This document shows positions 8,641 to 16,993 of a DNA stretch of 64,000 nucleotides, in pieces (the stretch's first letter is position 1; every line of letters starts with the position of its first letter). Location of the stretch: positions 4,030,001-4,094,000 of the forward strand of contig NC_019678.1 of the NCBI RefSeq assembly GCF_000316665.1. Direction: 5' to 3'. The notes beneath the pieces are model-generated. The model saw only the letters and a program-made list of their open reading frames with translations. It did not search any database and was not told where the DNA came from. Made by a program: the position numbers and the translations under genes. The DNA comes from Rivularia sp. PCC 7116. Lineage in GTDB: Bacteria; Cyanobacteriota; Cyanobacteriia; Cyanobacteriales; Nostocaceae.

Positions 8641-8784
8641 GGGAGCATCCCAATTTCGCACAAAGCCCACAGACTAAAAGTCTGGGGCTAATGCTAGGAA
8701 GCCCACCTTCGTGGGCTTCGTTTTTGTAGCCGCACCCATAAGCGGGTGTCGGATAAAGTATTTGTTCAAAATTGGGATGCTCCC
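8641..8784. mobile_element. MITE-like element, family A copy 1 (GGGAGCATCCCAATTT ends)
   Basis: A 144-bp element with 16-base perfect terminal inverted repeats (GGGAGCATCCCAATTT at 8641-8656 and its complement at 8769-8784). Inside are small hairpins, including AGACT-AAA-AGTCT and GCCCAC-CTTC-GTGGGC. No coding frame. Shorter relatives with the same ends are at 30371-30439 and 43163-43248. Confidence 0.75.
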
Positions 8785-8904
8785 CATCTAACTTTTTTGG
8801 TAAGTGTTACAGTTACTCGTTGGTGCGTGACGCTATAAGCCCGATTGCTGGGTTAAAATTATTAGATCGCATCACATACCCGACAGTCAAAATGTGCCCC
8901 AAAT

Positions 8905-9516
8905 TTAACTTTTAGCCCAACGCCACTGATAGCTATTCCATTGATAAATTCCTTGGATTTGATACTCTGCACCATCATTGAAGCGGATGCTACAAGTTGT
9001 GTAGGAACTGTTGCCATCAACAATTTCTTCGATATTAATTACCGTACATAAAAACCATTGAGGTTCGCAAGCTGTACCTTCTTGTACCCATTCCCACAAT
9101 CCATTGCAAACTTCGATGCGATCGCCAATTTTTAATTTGAAATTTGCTTGGGTTTCAAGTTCGTCGAAATGATGTTTTTCAACCTTGTTTAGCCACTTTA
9201 TACCGTAGCGATCGCGAATAAATTGCACAACACCAGAATCTTTCTCTTGCAACCAATCGTTTAACAATTGTATTTTCCAAGAACGATTTTGTTGTTCCTG
9301 CTGTTTAACAAACTCAGAAAACAGCTTTAATTCTTCATAAGTCAGTTGTTTTAAAGGATTTGCATTGTCTGATAAACCCGGACTCGAATTTCCATTGACT
9401 TGCTTGCTTACCGCTTGCAGCAATATATCTTTTTGCCCATCAGTGAGAGGACAGCGGGCTGCATCGCAACGATTGAAAGCTACTTGCAGTGCTACTTCTA
9501 TCTCATCTGGTGTCAT
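8905..9516 (-). CDS. Conserved hypothetical protein
   Basis: A 203-residue soluble protein with no signal peptide or membrane helix. The N-terminus is helical (MTPDEIEVALQVAFNRCDAA). The middle is charged and Trp-rich (IQLLNDWLQEKDSGVVQFIR). The C-terminal half (KLKIGDRIEVCNGLWEWVQE to the end) looks like a small beta domain ending YQIQGIYQWNSYQWRWAKS. The name of the family is not known to me. It stands alone: no same-strand neighbour within several hundred bases. Confidence 0.7.
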   Translation of the reverse strand: MTPDEIEVALQVAFNRCDAARCPLTDGQKDILLQAVSKQVNGNSSPGLSDNANPLKQLTYEELKLFSEFVKQQEQQNRSWKIQLLNDWLQEKDSGVVQFIRDRYGIKWLNKVEKHHFDELETQANFKLKIGDRIEVCNGLWEWVQEGTACEPQWFLCTVINIEEIVDGNSSYTTCSIRFNDGAEYQIQGIYQWNSYQWRWAKS

Positions 9517-9839
9517 AATTGGATTTCAAATGAGTGTCTATTCTCTTAATTATTGCAAAATTTTTCAGCATTTTAAATTATGCTTTGATACAATATTATA
9601 TTTAAGGGTTTGTTGTAAGGATATTTTTCATGATTTATCGGCTGCTGCATTAACTACAGGAAGAGGAAAACCCAAACGCAGATAGCAAAATTTCTAGATA
9701 TTAGCAGTGTCTAGCAAACAAAAAAATAACTCTCCTCTCTCACGCTCTAACTTCAGTGGCGAACTATTATTAAACTGTTACTTGCTTGATAATGGTGCAA
9801 GTCATAGGGTGTTTGAAACATTGAATCGTTTTTTCGGTC

Positions 9840-10041
9840 TGTAAGGCTTGCTATGTTTACGTTTGAGCCATTTTTAGCCGTTTGGTCACTTGCACTTTCT
9901 TTCTAACTCTTTCTACGAGCCACTTTCAGCCTTTTTTTATTTTGTAGATATTGACATCCAGTCGCTGAAACAGTATTTTGTTTATACATTTGCACTTCTG
10001 TACCTTGAAAACTAAATATCCCAAGCCTTCTGTAGTCAGCA
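9840..10041 (+). promoter_or_regulatory. Probable CRISPR leader
   Basis: A low-GC, pyrimidine-rich stretch directly before the orphan CRISPR repeat. It ends with ACCTTGAAAACTAAATATCC about 30 bases upstream of the first repeat, which resembles the repeat-proximal end of leaders seen in cyanobacterial arrays. Assigned by position and general look only. Confidence 0.4.
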
Positions 10042-10130
10042 GTTGAAACTCAAATTAATCCCTACTAGGGATTGAAACAAACTAATCCCTCGTGAGTAAG
10101 CTTTGTTAAAAGGTTGAAACTCAAATTAAT
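10042..10130 (+). CRISPR. Orphan CRISPR remnant: one full repeat, one spacer, one half repeat
   Basis: A 37-base repeat (10042-10078) begins GTTGAAACTCAAATTAAT, continues with the inner palindrome ATCCCTACTAGGGAT and ends ATTGAAAC, the usual cyanobacterial repeat terminus. A 34-base spacer follows (10079-10112), then 18 bases identical to the repeat start (10113-10130), after which the sequence runs into TTAACCT heptamers, so the second repeat is truncated. No cas gene is present in the window. Orientation is set by the ATTGAAAC end. Confidence 0.75.
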
Positions 10131-10183
10131 ACCTTTAACCTTTAACCTTTAACCTTTAACCTTCAACCTTTAACCTTTAACCT
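10131..10183. repeat. TTAACCT heptamer tandem repeat
   Basis: About seven tandem copies directly abut the truncated CRISPR repeat, suggesting that repeat expansion or insertion here destroyed the distal part of the array. Confidence 0.85.
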
Positions 10184-10245
10184 GATATCTAAGGCTATAT
10201 ATTAGCCAAGGCGGCAGTTTAAGCTCAAGAAAAATAAGACCAAAA

Positions 10246-10512
10246 TTACATCAGTTCTTTTTCGGCTTGCAGCCAACATTCCACAGATTTATTGTTAGGG
10301 CAGCCCATTCGCTGCCAAATCTCATAAGCTTTTAAGCGGATTTGATTTTCTGAAGGATGGTTGCTGATGAAGTGTTTGCAGGAATTAGTGTTGATGTCAT
10401 AGGGAGTTTGTGTAAAAGAAATTTTCCGCCCTGGAATTTTTAGTGTAAAGCGGTAACAGTTGTGTTTTATCGGACAATTTGTTCCCGGACACAAGGTAAT
10501 ATCGTTAAGCAT
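10246..10512 (-). CDS. Small Cys-containing protein with DUF2934-like tail
   Basis: An 88-residue protein from MLNDITLCPGTNCPIKHNCY (start at 10512). The cysteines in LCPGTNCPIKHNC suggest a small metal- or disulfide-bearing knuckle. The C-terminal QIRLKAYEIWQRMGCPNNKS followed by W-L-x-A-E-K resembles the I-R-x-R-A-Y-E-I-W-x-x-x-G tail of DUF2934. The open frame extends upstream to 10695, but that part overlaps the divergent SUI1 gene and is unlikely to be translated. The function is unknown. Divergent from the SUI1 gene with about 105 bases between starts. Confidence 0.7.
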   Translation of the reverse strand: MLNDITLCPGTNCPIKHNCYRFTLKIPGRKISFTQTPYDINTNSCKHFISNHPSENQIRLKAYEIWQRMGCPNNKSVECWLQAEKELM

Positions 10513-10617
10513 ATATAATAAAGCTCTTGTAGGGCGGCATCCCTGCCAGCCAGAATCTACTGTATAGCCTTGGGTAAAGCTAAAATCATAGTAATAGAAA
10601 AAAATAGTTTCAAGTTT

Positions 10618-10962
10618 ATGGCTGCTGCAAAACGCAAATCTTCTAATAAATCCGCTGTTTGGCGAGAGTTTGGTTCTGATAATGCTGCGACTCAAAGAGC
10701 AACACCCGATTTACCTCCTGAAAAACAGGATTTGCGGGTACAGGCAACCCGTGCTGGGCGTAAAGGTAAAACTGTGACTATAATTACGGGATTTCAAAGT
10801 AAACCGGAAACTCTACAAGCTTTGTTAAAGCAGTTAAAAGGGCAATGCGGTTGCGGGGGTACGGTTAAGGATAATGAAATTGAAATTCAAGGAGAACACA
10901 AGCAAAAAATTCTTGAAATTTTGAAGAAGCAGGGATATAAAGCCAAAATTAGCGGTGGCTAA
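10618..10962 (+). CDS. SUI1/eIF1-family translation factor (YciH-like)
   Basis: A 114-residue basic protein. The Lys/Arg-rich N-terminal tail leads into the SUI1 fold: VQATRAGRKGKTVTIITGFQ, then LLKQLKGQCGCGGTVKDNEI and IQGEHKQKILEILKKQGYKA. The pattern C-G-C-G-G-T-V-K and I-x-x-Q-G-x-x is diagnostic. The family is known for small ribosomal subunit binding and start-codon discrimination in eukaryotes and archaea; its bacterial role is less clear. The start at 10618 (MAAAKRKSS) is preferred over 10570 because the upstream codons lie in the intergenic promoter region. Confidence 0.9.
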   Translation: MAAAKRKSSNKSAVWREFGSDNAATQRATPDLPPEKQDLRVQATRAGRKGKTVTIITGFQSKPETLQALLKQLKGQCGCGGTVKDNEIEIQGEHKQKILEILKKQGYKAKISGG

Positions 10963-11205
10963 TTTAAAGAGAACAAAGAGGAAAAAAGCAAAGAGAGATA
11001 ACAATCAGAAGCGGAATTGAGAATTCAGAATTTTCACTGATATCTTTTCAATTCAATCCAACTGTTGTAATACAAACAAAACTAATTATCTTTGACTGTT
11101 GGCTGCTCGCTGTATCTCTATAAACCCAACTATCTTATATAAAAATGCTATGGTTAGGATATAAATAAAATAATCCTACCCATTCTAATATAAATAGGAG
11201 ATACA

Positions 11206-11364
11206 ATGGATTTAATTCGCATAATTTGTGCTATTTTCATTCCCCCTTTGGGAGTATTTTTACAGGTTGGTATTGGTGCTGATTTTTGGATTAATATTCT
11301 TTTAACTTTATTAGGATATATACCAGGTGTTGTTCACGCAATATGGGTGATTGCTAAAAAGTAA
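11206..11364 (+). CDS. PMP3/YqaE-family small membrane protein
   Basis: A 52-residue protein: two hydrophobic helices separated by a short polar link, MDLIRIICAIFIPPLGVFLQ near the start and LLTLLGYIPGVVHAIWVI near the end. The P-P-L-G-V-F and G-Y-I-P-G-x-x-H-A motifs are the signature of the Pmp3/UPF0057 family of plasma membrane proteolipids, linked in other organisms to salt and cold stress and to membrane potential. AGGAG lies five bases before the ATG. Single gene, no operon partner. Confidence 0.92.
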   Translation: MDLIRIICAIFIPPLGVFLQVGIGADFWINILLTLLGYIPGVVHAIWVIAKK

Positions 11365-11711
11365 TAAATGATTGTTGAATCGCTGGGGTTCACGTCTGGT
11401 AAAAATCAATATTGATAAGAGATGGAAGAGAAAGTAAAATGTTGCTTTTTCTTCTATTTTTGTATGGGAGCTATTAAATATTCCTTAATTGTAAAAACTT
11501 GCCACAAGTTTGAGAGTTTTAAGTTGATTGTTGGCTCAATTTTTGTTTGTTTGCTACTAAAAATGTTTATCCTTGCTCGTTTGCAAGAAATGCTGTTGCT
11601 TCTACTACGGAAAAATATTTTTTGTTAGCAATACATACTTTCATAATTGCTAGGCTGCCATGAGAATGAGAAAGATGAAAAATTGCAGTGCAAAAAGTAT
11701 CTTTCTTTTGA
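11365..11711. other. Intergenic, nothing recognised
   Basis: AT-rich sequence with a few short open frames lacking ribosome-binding sites or protein-like composition. Confidence 0.5.
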
Positions 11712-11712
11712 G

Positions 11713-11855
11713 CGTTGCTGATTCAAAGTCTGAATTACCCCCGCAAGCCCCCAATTATAGAGGAACAAGATAACTGAAAGTCCCCAATTTTTGGGGGATT
11801 TAGGGGGCATCACTATGAAGGAAAAAATAAATTCATACCCGGATTCAGCAACGCC
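11713..11855. mobile_element. MITE-like element, family B copy 1 (CGTTGCTGA ends)
   Basis: About 143 bp with imperfect terminal inverted repeats GCGTTGCTGATTC and GATTCAGCAACGC and internal runs of CCCCC/GGGGG able to form a hairpin. The ten bases TTCTTTTGAG occur on both sides (11703-11712 and 11856-11865), consistent with a target-site duplication. A second copy is at 23376-23519. Confidence 0.7.
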
Positions 11856-11889
11856 TTCTTTTGAGTATTATTATTTGTGGTAACAATCT

Positions 11890-13428
11890 TTATCCAAACC
11901 CGCCACCACCAGGAGTTTCTATCACAAAGATATCTCCAGCTTCCATTTCTACCGTTGCGGTACTATTCAATTCTTCTTCGCTTCCATTCTTACGAATTAC
12001 CAAATTACGTCCAACTTTCCCCGCTTCTCCATTGTTTAAACCGAAGGGAGATATCAAACGGTGAGAGCAAAGAATATTCGCTGTCATATTTTCTAAAAAT
12101 TGGATGCGACGGATTACTCCATTACCACCAGAATGTTTTCCCTTACCACCACTACCGAAACGCAAACTAAAATTTTCTAGAAGTACCGGATATCTTGATT
12201 CTAATACTTCGGGGTCAGTTAAGCGCGAATTTGTCATATGAGTTTGTACGGCATCCGTACCGTCAAAGTCTTCACCAGCACCGGAGCCTCCGCAGATTGT
12301 TTCGTAATATTGATAGTTTTCGTTGCCAAAGGTAAAGTTGTTCATGGTACCTTGAGAACCTGACATTACTCCCAAGGCTCCATACAAAGCATCGACAATA
12401 GTTTGGGAAGTTTCCACATTACCAGCAACTACTGCTGCTGGATAACTGGGGTTGAGCATACAGCCCTGGGGAATAATAATTTCTAAAGGATTGAGACAGC
12501 CTGCATTCAGAGGAATATTATCTTTAACTAAAGTACGGAAGACGTATAAAACGGCAGCTTGAGTTACAGCTTTGGGAGCATTAAAGTTACTATTTAACTG
12601 TTTGGATGTGCCGGTAAAATCTATTTTAGCGCTGCGATTTTCTTTGTTAATAGTTACTTCGACTTGAATTTTGGCACCACTATCCATTTCATAACTAAAA
12701 GTACCATCTTTTAAAACATCAATTGCTTTTCTTACCGCTTCTTCCGCATTATTTTGTACAAACTGCATATAATTTTGTACAACTTCTAAGCTATATTGCT
12801 CAACCATTTTCAGAAGTTCTTGAACTCCGCGATTATTAGCAGCAATAGAAGCTCTGAAGTCAGCTATATTTTGGTCGATATTTCTAGCTGGATAAGTATG
12901 ATTTGCCAGTACTTGCCTTACTGCTTGTTCCCGAAAATTGCCTGTTTCAACTAAGAGAAAATTATCAAATAAAATACCTTCCTCTTCGATAGTTTTACTA
13001 TGGGGAGGCATCGAACCCGGTGTAATTCCGCCAATATCGGCTTGATGCCCGCGAGAAGCAACGTAGAAAATAGGAGTATGAGAAACACCAAAAACCGGAG
13101 TAATTGCCGTTACGTCGGGAAGATGAGTTCCACCGTTATAGGGATTATTTGATAAATATACATTTCCTGGTTTTAAACTGCTACCCTTATCATTAATTAG
13201 ACTGCGAACGCTTTCACTCATCGAACCCAAATGTACGGGAATATGAGGCGCATTTGCGACTAATAAACCGGAAGCATCAAAGATTGCACAGGAAAAATCC
13301 AAACGCTCTTTAATGTTTACCGAAGCTGCGGTATTTTGCAGCACGATTCCCATTTGTTCGGCTATAAATTGATAAAGATTTTTAAAGATTTCTAAACGAA
13401 CTGGGTCGGGTTGGGTTGTTTTATGCAT
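11890..13428 (-). CDS. Hydantoinase B / 5-oxoprolinase B subunit (HyuB-like)
   Basis: A 512-residue cytoplasmic protein, full length for HyuB. Recognised by PVRLEIFKNLYQFIAEQMGI at the start, DFSCAIFDASGLLVANAPHI and GSMSESVRSLI, the block LSNNPYNGGTHLPDVTAITP, SRGHQADIGGITPGSMPP, and the closing IETPGGGGFG. Family members hydrolyse hydantoins or 5-oxoproline (ATP-dependent) together with a HyuA subunit. HyuA is not adjacent, so it must be elsewhere or this protein acts alone; cyanobacteria often carry the two halves apart. There is no same-strand neighbour close by. Confidence 0.92.
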   Translation of the reverse strand: MHKTTQPDPVRLEIFKNLYQFIAEQMGIVLQNTAASVNIKERLDFSCAIFDASGLLVANAPHIPVHLGSMSESVRSLINDKGSSLKPGNVYLSNNPYNGGTHLPDVTAITPVFGVSHTPIFYVASRGHQADIGGITPGSMPPHSKTIEEEGILFDNFLLVETGNFREQAVRQVLANHTYPARNIDQNIADFRASIAANNRGVQELLKMVEQYSLEVVQNYMQFVQNNAEEAVRKAIDVLKDGTFSYEMDSGAKIQVEVTINKENRSAKIDFTGTSKQLNSNFNAPKAVTQAAVLYVFRTLVKDNIPLNAGCLNPLEIIIPQGCMLNPSYPAAVVAGNVETSQTIVDALYGALGVMSGSQGTMNNFTFGNENYQYYETICGGSGAGEDFDGTDAVQTHMTNSRLTDPEVLESRYPVLLENFSLRFGSGGKGKHSGGNGVIRRIQFLENMTANILCSHRLISPFGLNNGEAGKVGRNLVIRKNGSEEELNSTATVEMEAGDIFVIETPGGGGFG

Positions 13429-13551
13429 GGTATATTTTTGTTAATTGAATAGCTTTTAGTACGCATTTTAGCTATTTAATTTAAGGAATAAAGTCCTGAC
13501 TAATGCTTTGTTTGATTTGTTTTGACGGGTTTTATTTTAGTCCTATTCATC

Positions 13552-13776
13552 TGATATCTTGCACCATTTTCGTTAAGCCTTCATAACCGCCTTGTAAGCC
13601 GGAGGCTTTCTAGCCCGCACGCTCTGCGCTCACGCAGAGAAATAAAAATCCGAGGCTCATATACAAAGTACGTTAAAACGCACTAAAACCCTTGCCCAGT
13701 ATGATTTATCAGACTTTGTGTATTAGCCTGAGAATTTATGAATACGGCGGTTGTTGAAAATGGTGCAAGATGTAAG
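13552..13776. mobile_element. MITE-like inverted-repeat element
   Basis: A 16-base perfect inverted repeat, ATCTTGCACCATTTTC at 13556-13571 and its complement at 13756-13771, encloses about 185 bases with further short stems (AACCGCC/GGCGGTT, CTCTGCGCTCACGCAGAG). The heptamer ATTCATC flanks it on both sides (13545-13551, 13777-13783). No coding frame. Confidence 0.6.
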
Positions 13777-13964
13777 ATTCATCGGACTTTTGCTATTAGA
13801 TGGGGGTTTGCAACCCCCGAGGGGTTGCGATAAAAACCGTCAAGTTTAATGAAATGGACTACTAATACTTTGTCCCATAAATTCTGATGGGGAAAACATT
13901 GTTTATACCTAAAGGCAAAAACCCTGAATGTTTGGCGCTGAAGCGCAACTACGAACATATATAG
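13777..13964. other. Intergenic tail with GGGGGTTTGCAACCCCC hairpin
   Basis: The hairpin near 13803 has a 5-bp G/C stem extended by GTT/AAC, then GAGGGGTTGC follows. It is too far from the phosphatase stop (13965, minus strand) to be called its terminator with confidence. Confidence 0.4.
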
Positions 13965-14510
13965 CTATCTGTCTTTTTCGCCAAAAATACGACAATTATC
14001 CAAAATTGAATTAAATTGTGCAATTGCTTTCTTCGGATTTTCACCTTTCATTGCGGCAGTAACTATAAATTCATAGGGATTTCTTTTGATTCGCATAACT
14101 GTAGATATAGCATCTTGATTCGTAAATCCCCGTTTGTAAACTAACCAAGCAGCTAAAACCTGTCCCGTGCGTCCAATTCCAGCCGAACAGTGTACTACTA
14201 CTTTTTCATTTTGTCGATTTGCTTCTGCTAGAAATGGTAAGATATTTTGAATTAATATTTCACTATCAATTAAATTAAAATCCTCAATTGCTGCCCAACA
14301 AACTTTTTTAGAGCCAAATTCTTTTTGATATATGTCTAATAAATTTGAATACTTGTTTAATTGACTTCGATCGAGCAAACAGCAGACGCACTTTATACCT
14401 TGGCTTTGCATAAACTCAATCCATTGCCCAACCTTTTCATCATTATATCCAGGTCTTGCAGAGCCATATACAATAGTTTCATTTTCGCTTGCCGGTGCAA
14501 ATTTGTACAT
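13965..14510 (-). CDS. Dual-specificity / tyrosine phosphatase-like protein
   Basis: A 181-residue cytoplasmic protein. VVHCSAGIGRTGQVLAAWLV holds the cysteine-phosphatase loop H-C-x5-R-T, with Cys nucleophile and Arg intact. Upstream, IVYGSARPGYNDEKVGQWIE and the loop with CCLLDRSQL fit the dual-specificity phosphatase fold; the general acid could be D in the DRSQL segment. The start at 14510 (MYKFAPASENETIVYGSARP) matches the expected domain start; the frame extends to 14618, but those residues look like read-through of the promoter region. Likely dephosphorylates proteins or small phosphorylated substrates. Divergent from the next gene. Confidence 0.88.
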   Translation of the reverse strand: MYKFAPASENETIVYGSARPGYNDEKVGQWIEFMQSQGIKCVCCLLDRSQLNKYSNLLDIYQKEFGSKKVCWAAIEDFNLIDSEILIQNILPFLAEANRQNEKVVVHCSAGIGRTGQVLAAWLVYKRGFTNQDAISTVMRIKRNPYEFIVTAAMKGENPKKAIAQFNSILDNCRIFGEKDR

Positions 14511-14634
14511 ATAAGAATTTGATTTGATTAATATAATTATTTGTGTAGATAAGGAAGAGGCAAGAGTGAAATGATTGACATTTTCTCCGTTTCTTGAATG
14601 CTGGTATAATTGATGCAATTTAAGACCGCAATCA

Positions 14635-14988
14635 ATGACTCAATTCATAGCTTTACTACTTTCCTTAGCTATTGAAATACCGATTATTTTATTGCTAACT
14701 CACTATTTACAAAGATTTTCGTCTTTTGTAGAACTATTAGCAATGTCTTCTTTAGCCTGCGGTGCAACTCTTTTAACTCACCCTTTAGCATGGACGAGCA
14801 ATCAAATCATTATTCATGACTTAATATTTCCCGTAAGAATAATTATAATCGAAGCCATTGTTGTTTTTATTGAAGGTTTTTTATATTCGCAAGTTTTAGA
14901 TTTAGGCTGGAGAAAAGGACTATATTTATCAATGATTGCTAATATTGCTTCTTTTTGCGGTGGAATAATTATGTATAAATTTCTTTAA
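14635..14988 (+). CDS. Small unknown membrane protein
   Basis: A 117-residue protein with four predicted hydrophobic helices (FIALLLSLAIEIPIILLLTH, LLAMSSLACGATLLTHPLAW, the segment around RIIIIEAIVVFIEGFLYS, and MIANIASFCGGIIMYKFL). Charged residues H and E within the helices (THPLAW, IEAIVVFIEG) may matter functionally. I do not recognise a family. Its last four bases overlap the stop of the convergent gene at 14985. Confidence 0.65.
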   Translation: MTQFIALLLSLAIEIPIILLLTHYLQRFSSFVELLAMSSLACGATLLTHPLAWTSNQIIIHDLIFPVRIIIIEAIVVFIEGFLYSQVLDLGWRKGLYLSMIANIASFCGGIIMYKFL

Positions 14989-15944
14989 TCTAGGATAATT
15001 TTCTCTTCAGCAGGAATTGCTAGAGCTAGAAGCAAAATGGGAAATTCTACCCAAGCATGAACTGCTGCTGCGATTGAGTATAGTTTGCGCGCATCGGTAA
15101 AGGATTGAGCAAAGTAAATAAATATTAACGTGCTTAAAAATATTACTACTTTTTCAAATCCACTTTGACGATTCCACGCGACAAAATTATTATTTTTGTT
15201 TTTCTGCCAATTGGGTAATATACCCAAAACTACCGCGTAGTGCATACATTGTAGAAATACCGCAGCCGAAAAGGCATTAAGTGCGATCGCGCTTTCATGT
15301 AGCTCTCGGGGTACGAATGCACCTAGGTGAAGCTGTAGGTTGCCAGCTTGGAGGATGTCAGCCGATGGTGCAACCAAATTCAAGGAAAATAGAAAATTAT
15401 AAGGATATCCAGAAATAATTATTAATGGGATTAATGCAAATACAATTAAACAAATCAATAAAGCGAATTTTTGCTTTCTACCGCTTAATCTTTCCGCAAT
15501 AAAACCTACGGGAGTCAGATTATGCAAAACAGCAAGCAGCAACATCATAAATGTAGGTATCCAAAATACTCCAGCAGAAAGAATAATACAAATTAAGATA
15601 CCTAAACTTGCTAATTTCCAATCTTTAACTTTTAAAATTGGGATAACCAGAATAACTAAACCGATTACACAAAGTAATTCTAATGATACGCTTATGGAAG
15701 AATTAACTATACCAAGAAGTTCTATAATTCGTAAATTAACTATTATCAGCAGCAGAATTACAATTTTTCTTTGTAAATCAATCTTTAAACGCGGATTAAA
15801 ACGAGAATTGACATAGCGCAACTCAGTCAAAACATGAGCAAGTCCAAAACTAGCTAAGGTTAATGTATAAGTTGCCAGCGGAAAAGCAACCGATATAAAA
15901 GCAGCAGTTAGGATTAATAAAATAGCTGCAATAAATTTTCTCAT
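14985..15944 (-). CDS. Unknown polytopic membrane protein with intramembrane histidines
   Basis: A 319-residue protein of eight to nine transmembrane helices. Histidines sit at helix positions with conserved-looking contexts: FGLAHVLTELRYVNSRF, LAVLHNLTPVGFIAERL, LQCMHYAVVLGILPNW and AAVHAWVEFPILLLAL. That layout recalls membrane oxygenases or heme/carotenoid enzymes such as the Brp/Blh group, but no diagnostic motif is present, so this is only a hint. It overlaps the upstream exported-protein gene by four bases (ATGA), a strong sign that the two form one operon and act together. Confidence 0.65.
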   Translation of the reverse strand: MRKFIAAILLILTAAFISVAFPLATYTLTLASFGLAHVLTELRYVNSRFNPRLKIDLQRKIVILLLIIVNLRIIELLGIVNSSISVSLELLCVIGLVILVIPILKVKDWKLASLGILICIILSAGVFWIPTFMMLLLAVLHNLTPVGFIAERLSGRKQKFALLICLIVFALIPLIIISGYPYNFLFSLNLVAPSADILQAGNLQLHLGAFVPRELHESAIALNAFSAAVFLQCMHYAVVLGILPNWQKNKNNNFVAWNRQSGFEKVVIFLSTLIFIYFAQSFTDARKLYSIAAAVHAWVEFPILLLALAIPAEEKIILD

Positions 15945-16612
15945 TCTGCTTTATTAGGTTTTTTACATTTATTCCAGTAAGCAGCTCCACCAATCAAAGA
16001 CATCCCAAAAATTGGAATATACCAAAGAAAAGCTGTATTCTTGCTTGAAGGTAATGGCAGCTTGTCTCCATCTAGATAAGCTTTTGTCTCTGATTTATTA
16101 TTTTTGTAAATATAAGTAATTGAGCTATTTCTCAAACTTAAATACCTATTATTAATATCCGCAATTTCATAACCTTTAGCAACTTTATCTATTTGGTAAA
16201 TATTCCGCATTGTTCTAATAGGATTGATTCTCCCTGTAGCGGGAATTAATTTGGCTTTTTTGCTCTCCAAATCTTTTAATCGCTCAAATTCTCCAATAAT
16301 ATCTTGTTCTAAATCAACATCAGATTTTTTCAAAGCATAAACTTCACCATACACACGATACCCACCTAAGTCATGACATTTACCGGACTTTAAAAACCTA
16401 TTTCTAGTTGTCATTCTGGGACCATCCGATTTTTCAACCACCATAAATAAATAATCTGGATATTTATCAATATTAGTGATTTTGAAACAATAGCTTACAC
16501 GACTTTCATCCCGAGGTAAAACATCTGCTCGCGCTAAAGATGGCTCAAATAAAGTTAATAAAATTCCTAAAGGGAGTATCGATATTAAACTCTGCTTGCG
16601 AAATATTCTCAT
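15941..16612 (-). CDS. Exported/anchored hypothetical protein
   Basis: A 223-residue protein with an N-terminal signal peptide (hydrophobic ISILPLGILLTLFEPSLARA, probable cut after SLARA) and a C-terminal membrane helix (TAFLWYIPIFGMSLIGGAAY) followed by KCKKPNKAE. The extracytoplasmic part begins VLPRDESRVSYCFKITNIDK and has few recognisable features, with C at about 42 and 78 that may form a disulfide. It overlaps the downstream polytopic membrane gene by four bases, implying a shared function. Family unknown to me. Confidence 0.65.
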   Translation of the reverse strand: MRIFRKQSLISILPLGILLTLFEPSLARADVLPRDESRVSYCFKITNIDKYPDYLFMVVEKSDGPRMTTRNRFLKSGKCHDLGGYRVYGEVYALKKSDVDLEQDIIGEFERLKDLESKKAKLIPATGRINPIRTMRNIYQIDKVAKGYEIADINNRYLSLRNSSITYIYKNNKSETKAYLDGDKLPLPSSKNTAFLWYIPIFGMSLIGGAAYWNKCKKPNKAE

Positions 16613-16920
16613 GTTATTAGATTAGAAAAACTACGTATTATTTATAACTTATCTATAATCAAGAAAAAACGAAGACTTTCATACCTTGCTTTTGCTCTTC
16701 AAAATGTAGAGTGTGTTATCGCCGAGTGTAACGCACCATCCACCGAACAAGGTGCAAAAAAACGTTTATAACGCATTTACCTTGCCATTGTAATATTGTA
16801 TGTTACACTTGTAGTGAGGTAGTAGTAAAGCTTCGCTATAGCTCGGGTTCAGTATGCCCGACTGGTGCGCCGAGCAATGCTTTGAGCGTATACCGCGAAC
16901 AACTCGAAACTATTTCAACA

Positions 16921-16991
16921 GCATAATTAGCTCAGAGGAAGAGCGTTAGACTTGAAATCTAAAAGACGTAGGTTCAACTCCTACATTGTGC
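16921..16991 (+). tRNA. tRNA-like gene, anticodon TGA (Ser codon), class I shape
   Basis: All arms fold: acceptor GCATAAT/ATTGTGC (one G-T pair), D-arm GCTC/GAGC, anticodon arm TTAGA-CTTGAAA-TCTAA, T-arm GTAGG-TTCAACT-CCTAC. The anticodon is TGA, but the variable loop is only five bases, whereas bacterial tRNA-Ser has a long variable arm needed by seryl-tRNA synthetase. CCA is not encoded. Charging and function are therefore uncertain; it may be a tRNA of accessory-array type. Confidence 0.75.
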
Positions 16992-16993
16992 CC

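Noticed and set aside
11422-11628. 68-codon open frame
   Set aside because: Composition is that of random AT-rich DNA and no ribosome-binding site is seen.
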